Shown here: piece by piece, positions 46,015-56,584 of the stretch
How the letters are laid out: each line of letters starts with the position of its first letter
Numbering within the stretch: the first letter of the stretch is position 1
Source: Enchytraeus crypticus
Lineage: Eukaryota > Annelida > Clitellata > Enchytraeida > Enchytraeidae
Reading direction: 5' to 3'
DNA: 64,000 bases
NCBI GenBank assembly: GCA_905160935.1
Contig: CAJHZI010000830.1
Location: forward strand, 41,001-105,000
The notes under the pieces: generated by a model
What the model saw: the letters and a program-made list of their open reading frames with translations, nothing else
The model's database searches: none
Told to the model about the DNA's origin: nothing
Position numbers and translations under genes: made by a program

Positions 46015-47718
46015 TCACCTATGTTTAGCTGGTACAGTTACAGGCAGAATATCCGCAGCGGGAAAACCGAATATAAATAGTAACAGGGCAGCAAGGAATA
46101 GCGATGGTCCAATCAGCAGCCACTGTAGATCTCCGAGAAACGTCTGGAAAAACCTGTAACAACACGACAATGCACAATATATATATATATATGTATATAT
46201 ATATATGATATATATATATATTATAAATTATAATCGAATTGCAAAAAGCAAATATAACTTAAAATTAAATATGATTTGCATAGAGGATTGATTGATGCTC
46301 GATCGATCGATTGATTTCGCGATTGATTGATTGATTGATCGACTGATTGAAGGACTGATCGATTGATTGATTGATTGATCGATTGCTTGAAGGATTGATC
46401 CACTGACTGATTGATTAACTAATTAATCGAATGTATGATTGAAAGACTGAGTGGAAAAGTCTTAAATAGCGGATTGACTGATGATATGATGTAGGGCAGA
46501 CAGGATTTGAAATAGTCTATTTGTATCCTACCCTAGTTAAACTTGGATTCAAGGGAAGATGATGATGATGATTGAAGGACTGACAGATTGATTGATTGAT
46601 TGACTGATCGACTGATTGAATGATTGCTCGACTGATTGATTAACTAATGAATCTACTGTATGATTGAAGGACTGATCGATTGATTGATTGATGGTGACAG
46701 ATACCTGATGGCGGTCATATCTTTCATCAAGACGCCATGTTTATTTCTACACTCGACCACCAGGTGCCCTCGTGCTGGTCTCCCAGCACTCGAGACGTCT
46801 CGTAGAGTATGTGATCCTCGGTGTGTTAACATGTGCGTGTGTAACAGCACGCCACCCAGAGATACCTGTGTCACATCAACACATAGTGCAACATACAACA
46901 CATATCAACGAATAATGTCACATATCAACACATAATGTCACATATCTTGACATAAAGTCACACATCTACACTAAGTGACACCACATGAACAGTGGCTATA
47001 GTGGGAGAACGCAGGGGAACTGTGTTCCCTAGCTTTCATTATTTTCGGAGGTACGTTCCCCTGTTAGGGGCCCATATCATAGATACTAGGAGATCTGTAA
47101 ATATATTACAGGGGCCCGAAAAATTCTGACCGTTTCCGTTATCTCAATTCCCGCTTTAACTTCCTGAGTGAACGCCTATAAACAATCCAGACTTGTCAAT
47201 AGTGGATCTCTCTCAGGTAGAGTTCACAAAATAGTTCATAGAGATGTCACTCCACAAAAACTAGTTCAAATATTTCATAACCCGCACACTACTCGATAAC
47301 TGCGAGCTATCACTCCAGCCTGGCAGGCTGGGGCCAGTGACGATGTCGGTAAGATATTCGATCGCGGATCAGTATGTGCGGGGTTCAAATTCTGGGCTCG
47401 CCTGTCACTGACATCGCTTTCGAGTAAGGAAACTGACGTTAACATTAGTTTTTTTAATCAGTTTTAAGTAGTTGTATAGTTAATTAATCAAACTACCTTC
47501 AACTACCGTAAACTGAACTTCTTCTATTACTACTTGAAACTGATACCAGGAATAATTTACTTATCAGTAAGTACGGACTGTTAGACTACCTGACAGTGAT
47601 AAGGGCCTGACTTATCACTGATGTCGTTTATCAGAATACTGACGTCAAAGATGGCCGCTGTGATTTCAATCACGTGACCACTTGATACAGGCGAAACTAT
47701 CCACAGACCTGACTGTAC

Positions 47719-47752
<34 letters not shown>

Positions 47753-50700
47753 TGATCAGTCAATCAATCAATCAAACAACAATTTTTTCAGTCATCAGTC
47801 AGTCAATCAATCAATCTGAATTCACACTCCATAAATCAACAAGTTAATCCCTTCACAAAATGTATCTCCATAGCTTTGAGTATGCCTGAATCTTGGAAAA
47901 TATTTGGCTTCTGAGGTGGCTTCCCATTGCTTTCCTCAGTTCTTTCTTAATCATCTATAAGTTCAGTTACCGGTTGCTCAATTCTCCAGCCATCTATTCA
48001 TCCATTCATCAGCTATTCACTCAGTTCATACCTTGTCCAGCAGGTTGGTGAATTCATTGTGACTTCTGAACTCTGATGGCTGAGCCAGTCTTCTCAATCT
48101 CAACTTCTCCTCATCATCTAAATTCCCATGATACGGGGGAATTCCACTCTGCTGGGAAACACCTTCCCACTGGGAATTTTCGTTGGTGGAATTTGTCTGA
48201 AAGAGACAAATCAGAGCACCGTCTCTGGTCGCTACGAGAAACTCGAGGCCAGGATTAGTTGGAATGAGGTCATGTGATAGTAGACTGACCAATGAGGACT
48301 CTCCAAGCTTGACCCGGTTACGACAGGCTGGCTTGATGGTCATCATATTGAGCGTTCCTTCATTAGACAAGCTGACCTGCAGTATACAGTACAACACTGT
48401 CCTACCTGTTCAGTACACAGTACAACACTGTCATACCTGTGCAGAACACAATACAACACTGTCCTACCTGTACAGTGCACAGTACAACACTGTCACACCT
48501 GTTCAGTACACAGTACAATATAGTCATACATGTGCAGTACACAGTACAACATTGTCATACCTGTTCAGTATACAGTACAACACTGTCCTACCTGTTCAGT
48601 ACAGAGTACAACACTGTCATACCTGTTCAGTACACAGTACAACACTGTCATACCTGTGCAGTACACATTACAACACTGTCATATCTGTAAAGTACACAAA
48701 CAAAAGCGGAATAGCTTTAGTCGAAAAAAAGCAGAAGTGCTGTAGTCGCGTTCTGCACGTGTCGTAGAAGGCGACTAAAGCGATAACCTACGTCAGAGAG
48801 GGCATTCGATAGGTGAGCGCCTAGGCTCCAGAAATTGCTAAAAAAATTTAAACGTGGAAAATTTTCAAATAGGGATGATATGATGTAAGACAGAGAGGAT
48901 TTAGGACAGTTTATTCGTATTCCGACCCTGGTTGAACAGGGATTCAAGGGAAGATGGTGGTGATGATGATGAATTGAAGTTATTATTACCTTTAATTTAT
49001 TACATTATATTACTAATATTTACAAGTATAGACAAACCAAAGCAGTTATCTCAGCTCCGTGCATGCGGGTTAGCAATGGAGACACGGATAACGACTGACC
49101 CAGTTCTCTTGGCCAATCAGGTAGCAGTCTGCCAGACTCTCCATCCAATAGCCACACTTGTCTACATACAACAACACAGACATACAGGTGAGGCATGCTC
49201 TAGTAGACATGCTCTAGTAGACATGCTCTAGTAGGAATGCTCTAGTAGATATGCTCTAGTAGACATGTTCAATCAGTACACACTGTACAGCACAGTACCA
49301 ATGCTCTATCAGTAGACACTGTACAGCAGTACTAATGTTCTATCAGTAGACACTGTACAGCAATACTAATCTTCTATCAGTACACACTGTACAGCCGTAC
49401 TAATGTTCTATCTGTACACACTGTACAGCAGTAGTAATGTTCTATCAGTACACACTGTACAGCAGCATCATAGCTCTATCAGTACACACTGTACAGCAGC
49501 ATCAATGCTTAATCAGCGCTAACCCGTTCGTACTTGCCACGAGAACTTCCAGTTTACCATCTTCATTCAGATCAACCACTCTACCGCTCGCACCAATCCT
49601 CAGCGTCTCATCTTTGCGTCGAGAGTCTTGTTTCTGCTTCGTAGGCGGAGCCTCGGCTAACTCCACCTCCCACAGCCTGGAGCCTGCGTTACTATAGCAA
49701 CTAACCACGCCCACTGTGTCTGTCACAATTATCTCCAGCACACCATCCCTATCCAGGTCTGCCGCTAACACCTGTATGACGCAATCAACGAGGATTAATG
49801 CGACCAGGATAATATCGAGCACTGTTATGCCAAACAACAAACTGACGAGTAAAATATAAGCAGTCCATCGTATAATATACATACAGAAAGACTGAAAGTA
49901 ACTACACTCTGCTCAATGTTGTCATGGACGACAGTAGCACTCATTATTTTTAGTATGCATTGTTGTTGCAGTGAAGTCCTTTATTAAAATATGTTTTGAT
50001 TTGTACCACCACCGCAATAGGCGAATCTTTTCTGCTGACTTCCAGAAAAAACAACATAAACGAATATTAAATATAAAACAAACAAAAAAAATTAAAACCG
50101 GCACAATAGACTAGCTATGCAGTTAGGATTCAGCTAGTATATGTGCTTCACAAACATTCCACATCTAACTCAGCAAACGAGATAGTGCTATATCAGCGTC
50201 GTCTCAGCTAGATGTTTGTTTAACTCTGTTTTAAACTTTTAATATTACAAGCAGATTTCTAACCAATATGGCCGTAAACAAGTGAGATAAAGCTCTGTTT
50301 AAACCTCAAAGCAGTGTAAACTACGGTTTGGTAAAATTTGGTATTCTCGAAGCTGGCGAAATCTCAACAGTGGTTTGTTTAGGCTACAGACTGGTCACAA
50401 TTTGATATTCTGCAAGCTTGAATTGTAAGTTTGAATCACGGTTTAAAGAGAGGATATGCCTCTCTTTAACGCCGCTACGCCTCTCTTTTCGGAGGTTTAC
50501 ACCAAGATTTAGTTAAACCTCCGTCCAATCAAACATGGCCGCTGTGCTCAAAACGTGACGTCACGAGAGCAGTCCAATCAAACATGGCCACTGAGCTACA
50601 GCGAGACGTCACGTGAGCCGTCCAATCAAACATGGCCGCTGAGCTCAAAGCGTGACGTCACGTGAGCCGTCCAATCAAACATGGCCGCTGAGTTCACATC

Positions 50701-53700
50701 GTGACGTCACGTGAAAATGTTAAGCAATCAGCTGATACCTGTGTGTGGACAGGCTCAATGTGGAGAGGAAATGCAGACGTCTGAGATTGGCGGCCATCTT
50801 GATAGACGACGTGAAGTCTTCCAGCGGCCGTGCCAATCAGCGTCTCCAGTCCACGTCGTGCTGGGTCAAGGTCAATCACAGTGGGCGTGGCAAATAGGTA
50901 GGCTGGGTACTCAGAGTTCCTCTAGTCAATCAATCAATCAATCAATCAATCAATTAAGAAATCAGTCAATCAATCAATCAATCGGTCAATCAAGCAATCA
51001 ATCAATCAATCAATCATTAAATGAATCAATCATTCAATCTATCCATTACTCAATCAATATATCAAACCAGTCAGTTAACAAAATAATCAGTAAGTCAATC
51101 AATTAATCAATTAATAAATAATTATCTTTCTTTGATCAAATATCGCAAGTCGCAAGTCTAACTCAATATTTAGTAACCTTGGTAAGATCTAGATGTATGG
51201 TGAGGTAGGGCTGCATACCTTGGTGAGATCTAGATGTATGGTGAGGTAGGGCTGCATACCTTGGTGAGATCTAGATGTATGGTGAGGTAGGGCTGCATAC
51301 CTTGGTGAGATCTAGATGTATGGTGAGGTAGGGCTGCATACCTTGGTAAGATCTAGATGTATGGTGAGGTAGGGCTGCATACCTTGGTAAGATCTAGATG
51401 TATGGTGAGGTAGGGCTGCATACCTTGGTAAGATCTAGATGTATGGTGAGGTAGGGCTGCATACCTTGGTAAGATCTAGATGTATGGTGAGGTAGGGCTG
51501 CATACCTTGGTAAGATCTAGATGTATGGTGAGGTAGGGCTGCATACCTTGGTAAGATCTAGATGTATGGTGAGGTAGGGCTGCATACCTTGGTGAGATCT
51601 AGATGTATGGTGAGGTAGGGCTGCATACCTTGGTAAGATCTAGATGTATGGTGAGGTAGGGCTGCATACCTTGGTGAGATCTAGATGTATGGTGAGGTAG
51701 GGCTGCATACCTTGGTGAGATCTAGATGTATGGTGAGGTAGGGCTGCATACCTTGATGAGATCTAGATGTATGGTGATGTAGGGTTGCATACCTTGGTGA
51801 GATCTTGATGTATGGTGAGGTAGGGCTGCATACCTTGGTGAGATCTAGATGTATGGTGAGGTAGGGCTGCATACCTTGGTGAGATCTAGATGTATGGTGA
51901 GGTAGGGCTGCATGCTTGTCAGGTTGAAGTAGATCAGCGCAGAGACGAGATAATTCTCACTCAGTTCAGTCATGTTCACCTCAGCCACAGCCTGTGCAAC
52001 TCTGAATCATCATCAGCTATGAATCATCAGCGGCTAGGAATCATCAGCTATGAATCATCAGCTATGAATCATCATCAGCTATGAATCATCATCGGCTATG
52101 AATCATCATCGGCTATGAATCATCATCGGCTATGAATCATCATCGGCTATGAATCATCATCGGCTATGAATCATCAGTGACTGTGAATCATCAGCGACTA
52201 TGAATCATCAGCGACTATGAATCATCAGCGACTATGAATCATCAGCGGCACTACGGCATAAAGCAGAGCAGAGAGCCGAGGCGGATGAATACAGACAGAT
52301 TGGACGTCAGTATTGCACCCAGCACACAGAACAGAGGCGTATGAGTACAAATGGATAGGACATTAGTATAGCATCAAGCACACAGAACAGAGGTGGATGA
52401 ATACAAACAAGACTGGACATCACTATTGAACCGAGCACACAGAACAGAGGCAGATGAATACAAACAGACTGGACATCACTATTGCACCGAGCACACAGAA
52501 CAGAGGCGAATGAATACAGACAGAGTGTAACCTGTAGTCATCGAGATCAAAGTAGTAAGAGACTGGAATAATGAGCTCCTCCGTCACTCCGTCTTCATTC
52601 ACGTCTTCCACGACTGCAGTGGCTAGAACATGAGGGTCCACGTGAACGTAATCTACACTCTACAATCAATCAATAAATCAATCAAATGATTGATCGATCA
52701 ATCAAGCCATCAATCAATCAAATGATAGATCGATCAATCCATCATCAGTCATCAGATATATCAATCAATTAATCAGTCTATCGGTATTATCATTATCTAT
52801 CATTACCGAGGTTAAATCAAGTGAATTATCTAGGAATGGCAGTTGTAATGTAGAGAATGGCATAGTGCTAACATTAATCTGCATCATTATTTCATTAATG
52901 TTTCTTTATATAAATTTAGCACAGTGAGTGTCTTACACCTCAGTGCTTAGCTTCATCAGAGGCTACTGCGTGCTCGATGATTTGGGTATATCTACATGTC
53001 CTATGACGGCTAGACCATTGGCAACAACAAGTAGATAACACTACAACAACATTACAACCTAGTGCATAAAGATAGATCAATTTGTTACCACACCGGTAAA
53101 GCTTGCTTGATATCATCTAGGATGAACTGATGTATGAGCTCCTGATCGGCCGTCACCTGCTTTCTGAACCAATCCCTGTCCACTGCTATCTTCTCCAGCT
53201 GTCAATCAACAGAGATCAACCAATCAGCTGTCAATTAACACAGACCAACCAATCAACTGTCAATCAATACAGACCAACCAATCAACTGTCAATCAATACA
53301 GACCAACCAATCAGCTGTCAATCAACACAGACCAACCAATCAACTGTCAATCAATACAGACCAACCAATCAGCTGTCAATCAATACAGACCAACCAATCA
53401 ACTGTCAATCAATACAGACCAACCAATCAGCTGTCAATCAACACAGATCAATCAATCAGCTGTCAATCAACATAGATCAACCAATCAGCTGTCAATCAAT
53501 ATAGCAAGCTGTCAATCAACATCATGCCTGAATAGCAACAAGAGCAACAGAGAGCAGAGACCTGGTGCTGCCTGCCAGGGATTGGCTGTCCATCAGGAGT
53601 GAGGACTAGAATGCTTCCGCTGGAAGAGATCACGAGTATATCCAGCCTGCCATCTCCATCGGCATCAAACTGTTCATAACACATCATAATTATATAATCA

Positions 53701-55231
53701 GTAACTACACCATGGTTTATCGGATCTACGTAGTGATTAACAATTTATGACTCATTCACAGAAATAGCTAGTATCGTTTATTTGTTCATCGCAGCACAGA
53801 TTATACAAACAATAGGTGCATGAAGGAAGGCAACGGGAAACCACCTCAGAAGCCATATTTTCCCAAGCTATAGGCTACATAAGGTATGAATAAGGCATTG
53901 ACTTTGTGAAGGGATTAACATGTTGATCTAAGGAGTGCTCTTATGGAGCGAGAAAACAGACTTTGAGTATGAATATGTACCTTGAACCTGCCACTTGACA
54001 GTGCACTGAAGAAGAAGAAGAAGGTGCATGTAGTTAGATAAACAAATAACAATACAAAAGAAGCTACCATAAAAGAGCCATAGCCCTGTTTGGTAATATC
54101 ATAATTAGTAGCTATAGCAGAGTCAACTTGAGTCTGAAATACAAAAAAAATTCTATTACATTACCAATACATTCGTTCCTGTGATGGGACACTGAAGAAT
54201 AGACCTACCGCAGTCTGCAAGAGACGACTGAGCTAGAACTAAGTAGGCAATGAAAAATCACCTCAGAAGCGATATTATTCCGTAAGTTGTCGATTATCAA
54301 GCAAGTTAACTATATATTCAGCCAAAAGTTCATTTAAACACGCACAACATGAACATATTAAATATCACACCAAATAAATATGACTTAAATATGAAAAAAT
54401 ATTATAAATAAATGGATATTATTATTACAAATATTATCAAACAAATGAATAACTATTTAACAAAAGGGACACATATAATTACCAGGATAGGGCTGGAATG
54501 AAAAGTCCCATGATCAATTCTAAACGGCCACCCAGCACCTTGCGCAGATCCTCGCGCAGTTTTCTCTGCGCCGTGAACGTAGCTCCCGTCCACTGCGCGC
54601 ACAACATGCACGTCTCCACTGAAGGTTGTTGTGACAATTTCAAGGTCACCGTCTGCATCGACGTCGGCTATGAGCGGCGCTGAGCTGATAGGAGCAACAC
54701 TGAGCTCCCGGCTCCACGCTACAGCGAGATCTGGCAAACATCTGCGGTAAATAAGATAAGAGACAGGTTTAGAGAATATTATATTAAATAGACACGTTTA
54801 GACAACATTAGATAATATATAAGACAAATGTAGACAAAGTTAGCCAACATATGAGACAAATTTAGACAGCATTAGAAATCATGAGACAAATTTAGACAGC
54901 ATTAGAAATCATATGAGACAAATTTAGACAGCATCAGATAACACATATGAGACATATTAGGGAATGCCTCGTGGCGCAGTGAGTACAGAGCTCGCCTCTT
55001 GTACGAGAGGTCATTTATTCTGAATACTGAATTGCTGTAACTAAGCTAAAATTGTAGCATTTATATAGGAAATAATTTAGGAAAAATTAGTCGAAAGATT
55101 GCATACCTTCGTTTATCAATGCCAGCGTACTGCTGACCGTTCAGAGGCACAAAGATCAGTAGTGCGGAAATAATTAAGACAGCAGATGAGATATTAGACT
55201 TTTTATTAGGCAGAGTAAGTATGCACGGCAT
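46015..55231 (-). CDS. DEX1-like FG-GAP repeat membrane protein
   Basis: Twelve exons, minus strand: 55231-55107, 54741-54483, 53669-53562, 53198-53094, 52659-52532, 52001-51875, 50921-50739, 49771-49524, 49161-49038, 48376-48032, 46865-46705 and 46153-46015 (TGA). All phases close, giving 683 residues. An N-terminal hydrophobic signal (SSAVLIISALLIFV) and one C-terminal transmembrane segment (LLIGPSLFLAALLLFIFGF) flank a lumenal or extracellular beta-propeller-like region. Calcium-binding FG-GAP motifs recur: DVDADGDLE, DADGDGRLD, DVNEDGVTE, DLDRDGVLE and DLNEDGKLE. Order and sequence (HSSPIL, FATPTVIDLD, VVECRNKHGVL) match plant DEX1, a membrane protein needed for pollen wall formation, as remembered. 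Animal function is unknown to me; a role in calcium-dependent matrix or membrane trafficking is only inference. Several introns start at once with tandem arrays anchored on the splice site. Alternative: another integrin-alpha-FG-GAP protein such as ITFG1, which fits less well. Confidence 0.85.
46865..46980 (-). repeat. ACATATCAACACATAATGTC array at exon 11 acceptor
   Basis: Five or six degenerate 20-24 bp units beginning exactly at the acceptor of exon 11 of the DEX1-like gene and extending into the intron. Confidence 0.7.
47326..47462 (+). mobile_element. SINE family A copy
   Basis: GGCTGGGGCCAGTGACGATG through GGGGTTCAAATTCTGGGC to AACATTAGTTTTTTTAATCA; antisense within intron 10 of the DEX1-like gene. 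Confidence 0.78.
48376..48700 (-). repeat. 31-bp array anchored at DEX1-like exon 10 acceptor
   Basis: About eleven 31-bp units of CAGTACACAGTACAACACTG plus TCATACCTGTT. On the minus strand each unit contains TACTGAACAG followed by GTA, echoing the true acceptor TATACTGCAG followed by GTC. The first unit, which abuts the exon, is two bases shorter. Plus-strand open frames here are repeat translations. Confidence 0.9.
48755..48970 (+). mobile_element. Family E element
   Basis: TGCACGTGTCGTAGAAGGCG, TACGTCAGAGAGGGCATTCG and TTCCGACCCTGGTTGAACAG, ending in GATGGTGGTGATGATGATG. Confidence 0.7.
49193..49510. repeat. 14-bp and ~33-bp arrays between exons 8 and 9 of the DEX1-like gene
   Basis: Five units of ATGCTCTAGTAGAC (49193-49270), then seven units of about 33 bp with CTATCAGTACACACTGTACA and GCAGTACTAATGTT. 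Together they fill nearly all of this 362-bp intron, reaching the exon 8 donor at 49523. Confidence 0.9.
50521..50716. repeat. Four ~49-bp units with CCAAT, GGCCGC and CRE-like palindromes
   Basis: Each unit has GTCCAATCAAACATGGCCGC followed by GTGACGTCACG (third base variants in unit 2). Unit starts near 50523, 50571, 50620 and 50669. The array lies within intron 7 of the DEX1-like gene, 23 bp past the exon 7 donor. The motifs resemble CCAAT-box, YY1-like and CREB/ATF sites. Confidence 0.85.
51177..51914 (-). repeat. 41-bp x 18 array of the DEX1-like exon 6 end and its donor
   Basis: Eighteen head-to-tail 41-bp units with constant register (GATCTAGATG at 51186, 51227 and so on to 51883). 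On the minus strand a unit is GT plus 39 bases ATGCAGCCCTACCTCACC to GATCTCACCAAG, i.e. the last 13 codons of exon 6 plus the donor GT. The first unit is the real exon end (51875). Frequent CTC/CTT variation is synonymous in the exon frame. All copies keep AAG before GTATGC except one with an extra ATCAAG-type change nearby. Confidence 0.97.
52002..52250 (-). repeat. 15-18 bp array at DEX1-like exon 6 acceptor
   Basis: About 14 units of TGAATCATCATCGGCTA / TGAATCATCAGCGACTA that begin at the acceptor of exon 6 (minus strand GATGATTCAG). So exon 6 is bordered by tandem arrays on both sides. Confidence 0.9.
52262..52531 (-). repeat. ~60-bp array at DEX1-like exon 5 donor
   Basis: Four units of about 60 bp containing ACAGAACAGAGGCGGATGAA, TACAAACAGACTGGAC and ATCACTATTGCACCGAGCAC, ending exactly at the exon 5 donor. 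Confidence 0.85.
53198..53520 (-). repeat. 29-bp x 11 array anchored at DEX1-like exon 4 acceptor
   Basis: Eleven 29-bp units on the plus strand of CTGTCAATCAACACAGACCA plus ACCAATCAG. On the minus strand each ends ATTGACAG followed by CTG, identical to the true acceptor and first exon codon (GATTGACAG, CTG). The array continues almost to exon 3 at 53562. Confidence 0.95.
53822..54015 (+). mobile_element. Family D element
   Basis: GAAGGCAACGGGAAACCACC to GACAGTGCACTGAAGAAG; the copy most similar to 484-690. It lies antisense in intron 2 of the DEX1-like gene. Confidence 0.7.
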
Positions 55232-55568
55232 GGCTAAACTGATTGTTTAAAATTTGTAATCTGAAACAAGTCGTTAAGTTAAAAAAATAGAGATCCTACT
55301 TAGGGTCAGTTCGATGTCATTATATACAAGTTAATACAATGTATTAAATGCTAAATATAGCCCAATTTGTTAGCAATTTAATAACAATATGAATTACCAA
55401 TTCAGAGATGCATTGAAATGTGGTGGGTTAAAAATATAGGCTATAAGAAACCAATAAAAAATACTCTTATATATGCACCAAACCGAACAAGTTGACTAAA
55501 CTGCCAAATGATATGAGGCTTGATCAGAGACCTTGCAATAATAAATTAATTAAAAAGTAAAAGTAAAG

Positions 55569-55845
55569 TATACACGCATTATAGTAAAATGATCAACTAT
55601 GTTTATATTAATACCACATGTTTAAGTGATACTAATTTCAACTATGTTGATATCTACCACTTTTAATAACACATGTTTAAACCGTTAGGCAATTTAATCC
55701 ATTTTCCGTGTAACCATTCCTGGGAATGCCCGAGGTTTTACTCTTAGATAAGCGCGGCTGGGATTCGAACCCACGAGGGTTCCATTCACCTCATGGTCTG
55801 TCATTTAAAACTTCATGACGTTATTCCTATTCTATTATGACATTC
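55569..55845 (-). mobile_element. SINE family B copy
   Basis: Reverse copy with an internal duplication of the GATCAACTATGTT region (55594 and 55637); GGGATTCGAACCCACGAGGG is the reversed B box. Confidence 0.78.
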
Positions 55846-55894
55846 TAAGTAATAACATACTACGTAATTGCTCAATAATGAGAGTTCTTAGGGA

Positions 55895-55941
<47 letters not shown>

Positions 55942-56444
55942 GCTAGTGAAATTTAGGCTAGTATATATCTTGGCCTATTTAATTTTCTATTTTTTAGTTA
56001 TTTTTAATTAAAGCTAGTCAATTATGGATAGCTATTAACTATTCATCAATTACAATTAGCTAATATCTATAAAGATAATAAATATTAAACTTCTTTTTTA
56101 TTTTAAATTAAATTTAAGCCTAAAACGATCAGGTTTGGGAATAAAGTTTTGTTGACATTTATCTGATTGGTCACTGTAAAGATGGTATCATGCATTTGAT
56201 TGGCTACGCTCAAATTAAAGACCTCTACTTTAATATAAACACTTCATTTGCGTATTCGACCCAATTCGTGCTGTGTTGTCTTAGTGCAGTTCAGTCAAAT
56301 AGGGCAACCAATCAGCAAAAGGTAAATAAAGTCTTTAAGCAGTTTTATTCAAAAGTTCCCAAGCAATGCCGCATATGTTTACAAGTGTTGTAGTAGAATG
56401 CTGTCAAATTTGGAAATAAGTTAGTAATGATAATAATTGCAAAA

Positions 56445-56560
56445 ATTTGACTGCTACTATCATCCGTGACAATGCCAAGCATGATTGAGACAAATACAAA
56501 TCTGAGAACAAACATAATGTCCAAAATAGAGTAAAAGGGATACAGACTTTTGGGAGCTCA
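56445..56560 (+). mobile_element. Family G dispersed repeat
   Basis: ACTGCTACTATCATCCGTGA, CAATGCCAAGCATGATTGAG and GTCCAAAATAGAGTAAAAGG. Lies 25 bp upstream of the TRAPPC10 start codon, so probably within its 5' UTR or promoter. Confidence 0.6.
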
Positions 56561-56584
56561 TGCGGAGTTTAAAAAGATTTAAAG

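Larger units (their letters stand above)
55232..56584. other. Head-to-head intergenic region of the DEX1-like gene and TRAPPC10
   Basis: The 1.35-kb interval between the two start codons must contain both promoters or 5' UTR introns. It holds a reversed SINE B copy (55569-55845), a (TA)n run (55902-55938) and a family G copy (56445-56560). No TATA box or initiator can be chosen with confidence. Confidence 0.6.

Noticed and set aside
48264..48767. Plus-strand open frame of 167 codons
   Set aside because: Composed of the 31-bp array (Tyr/Asn/Thr/Cys repeat) and antisense to DEX1-like exon 10.
51177..51914. CRISPR-like regular array
   Set aside because: The 41-bp units are contiguous with no unique spacers, lie in a spliced animal gene and are copies of an exon end, so this is a minisatellite.
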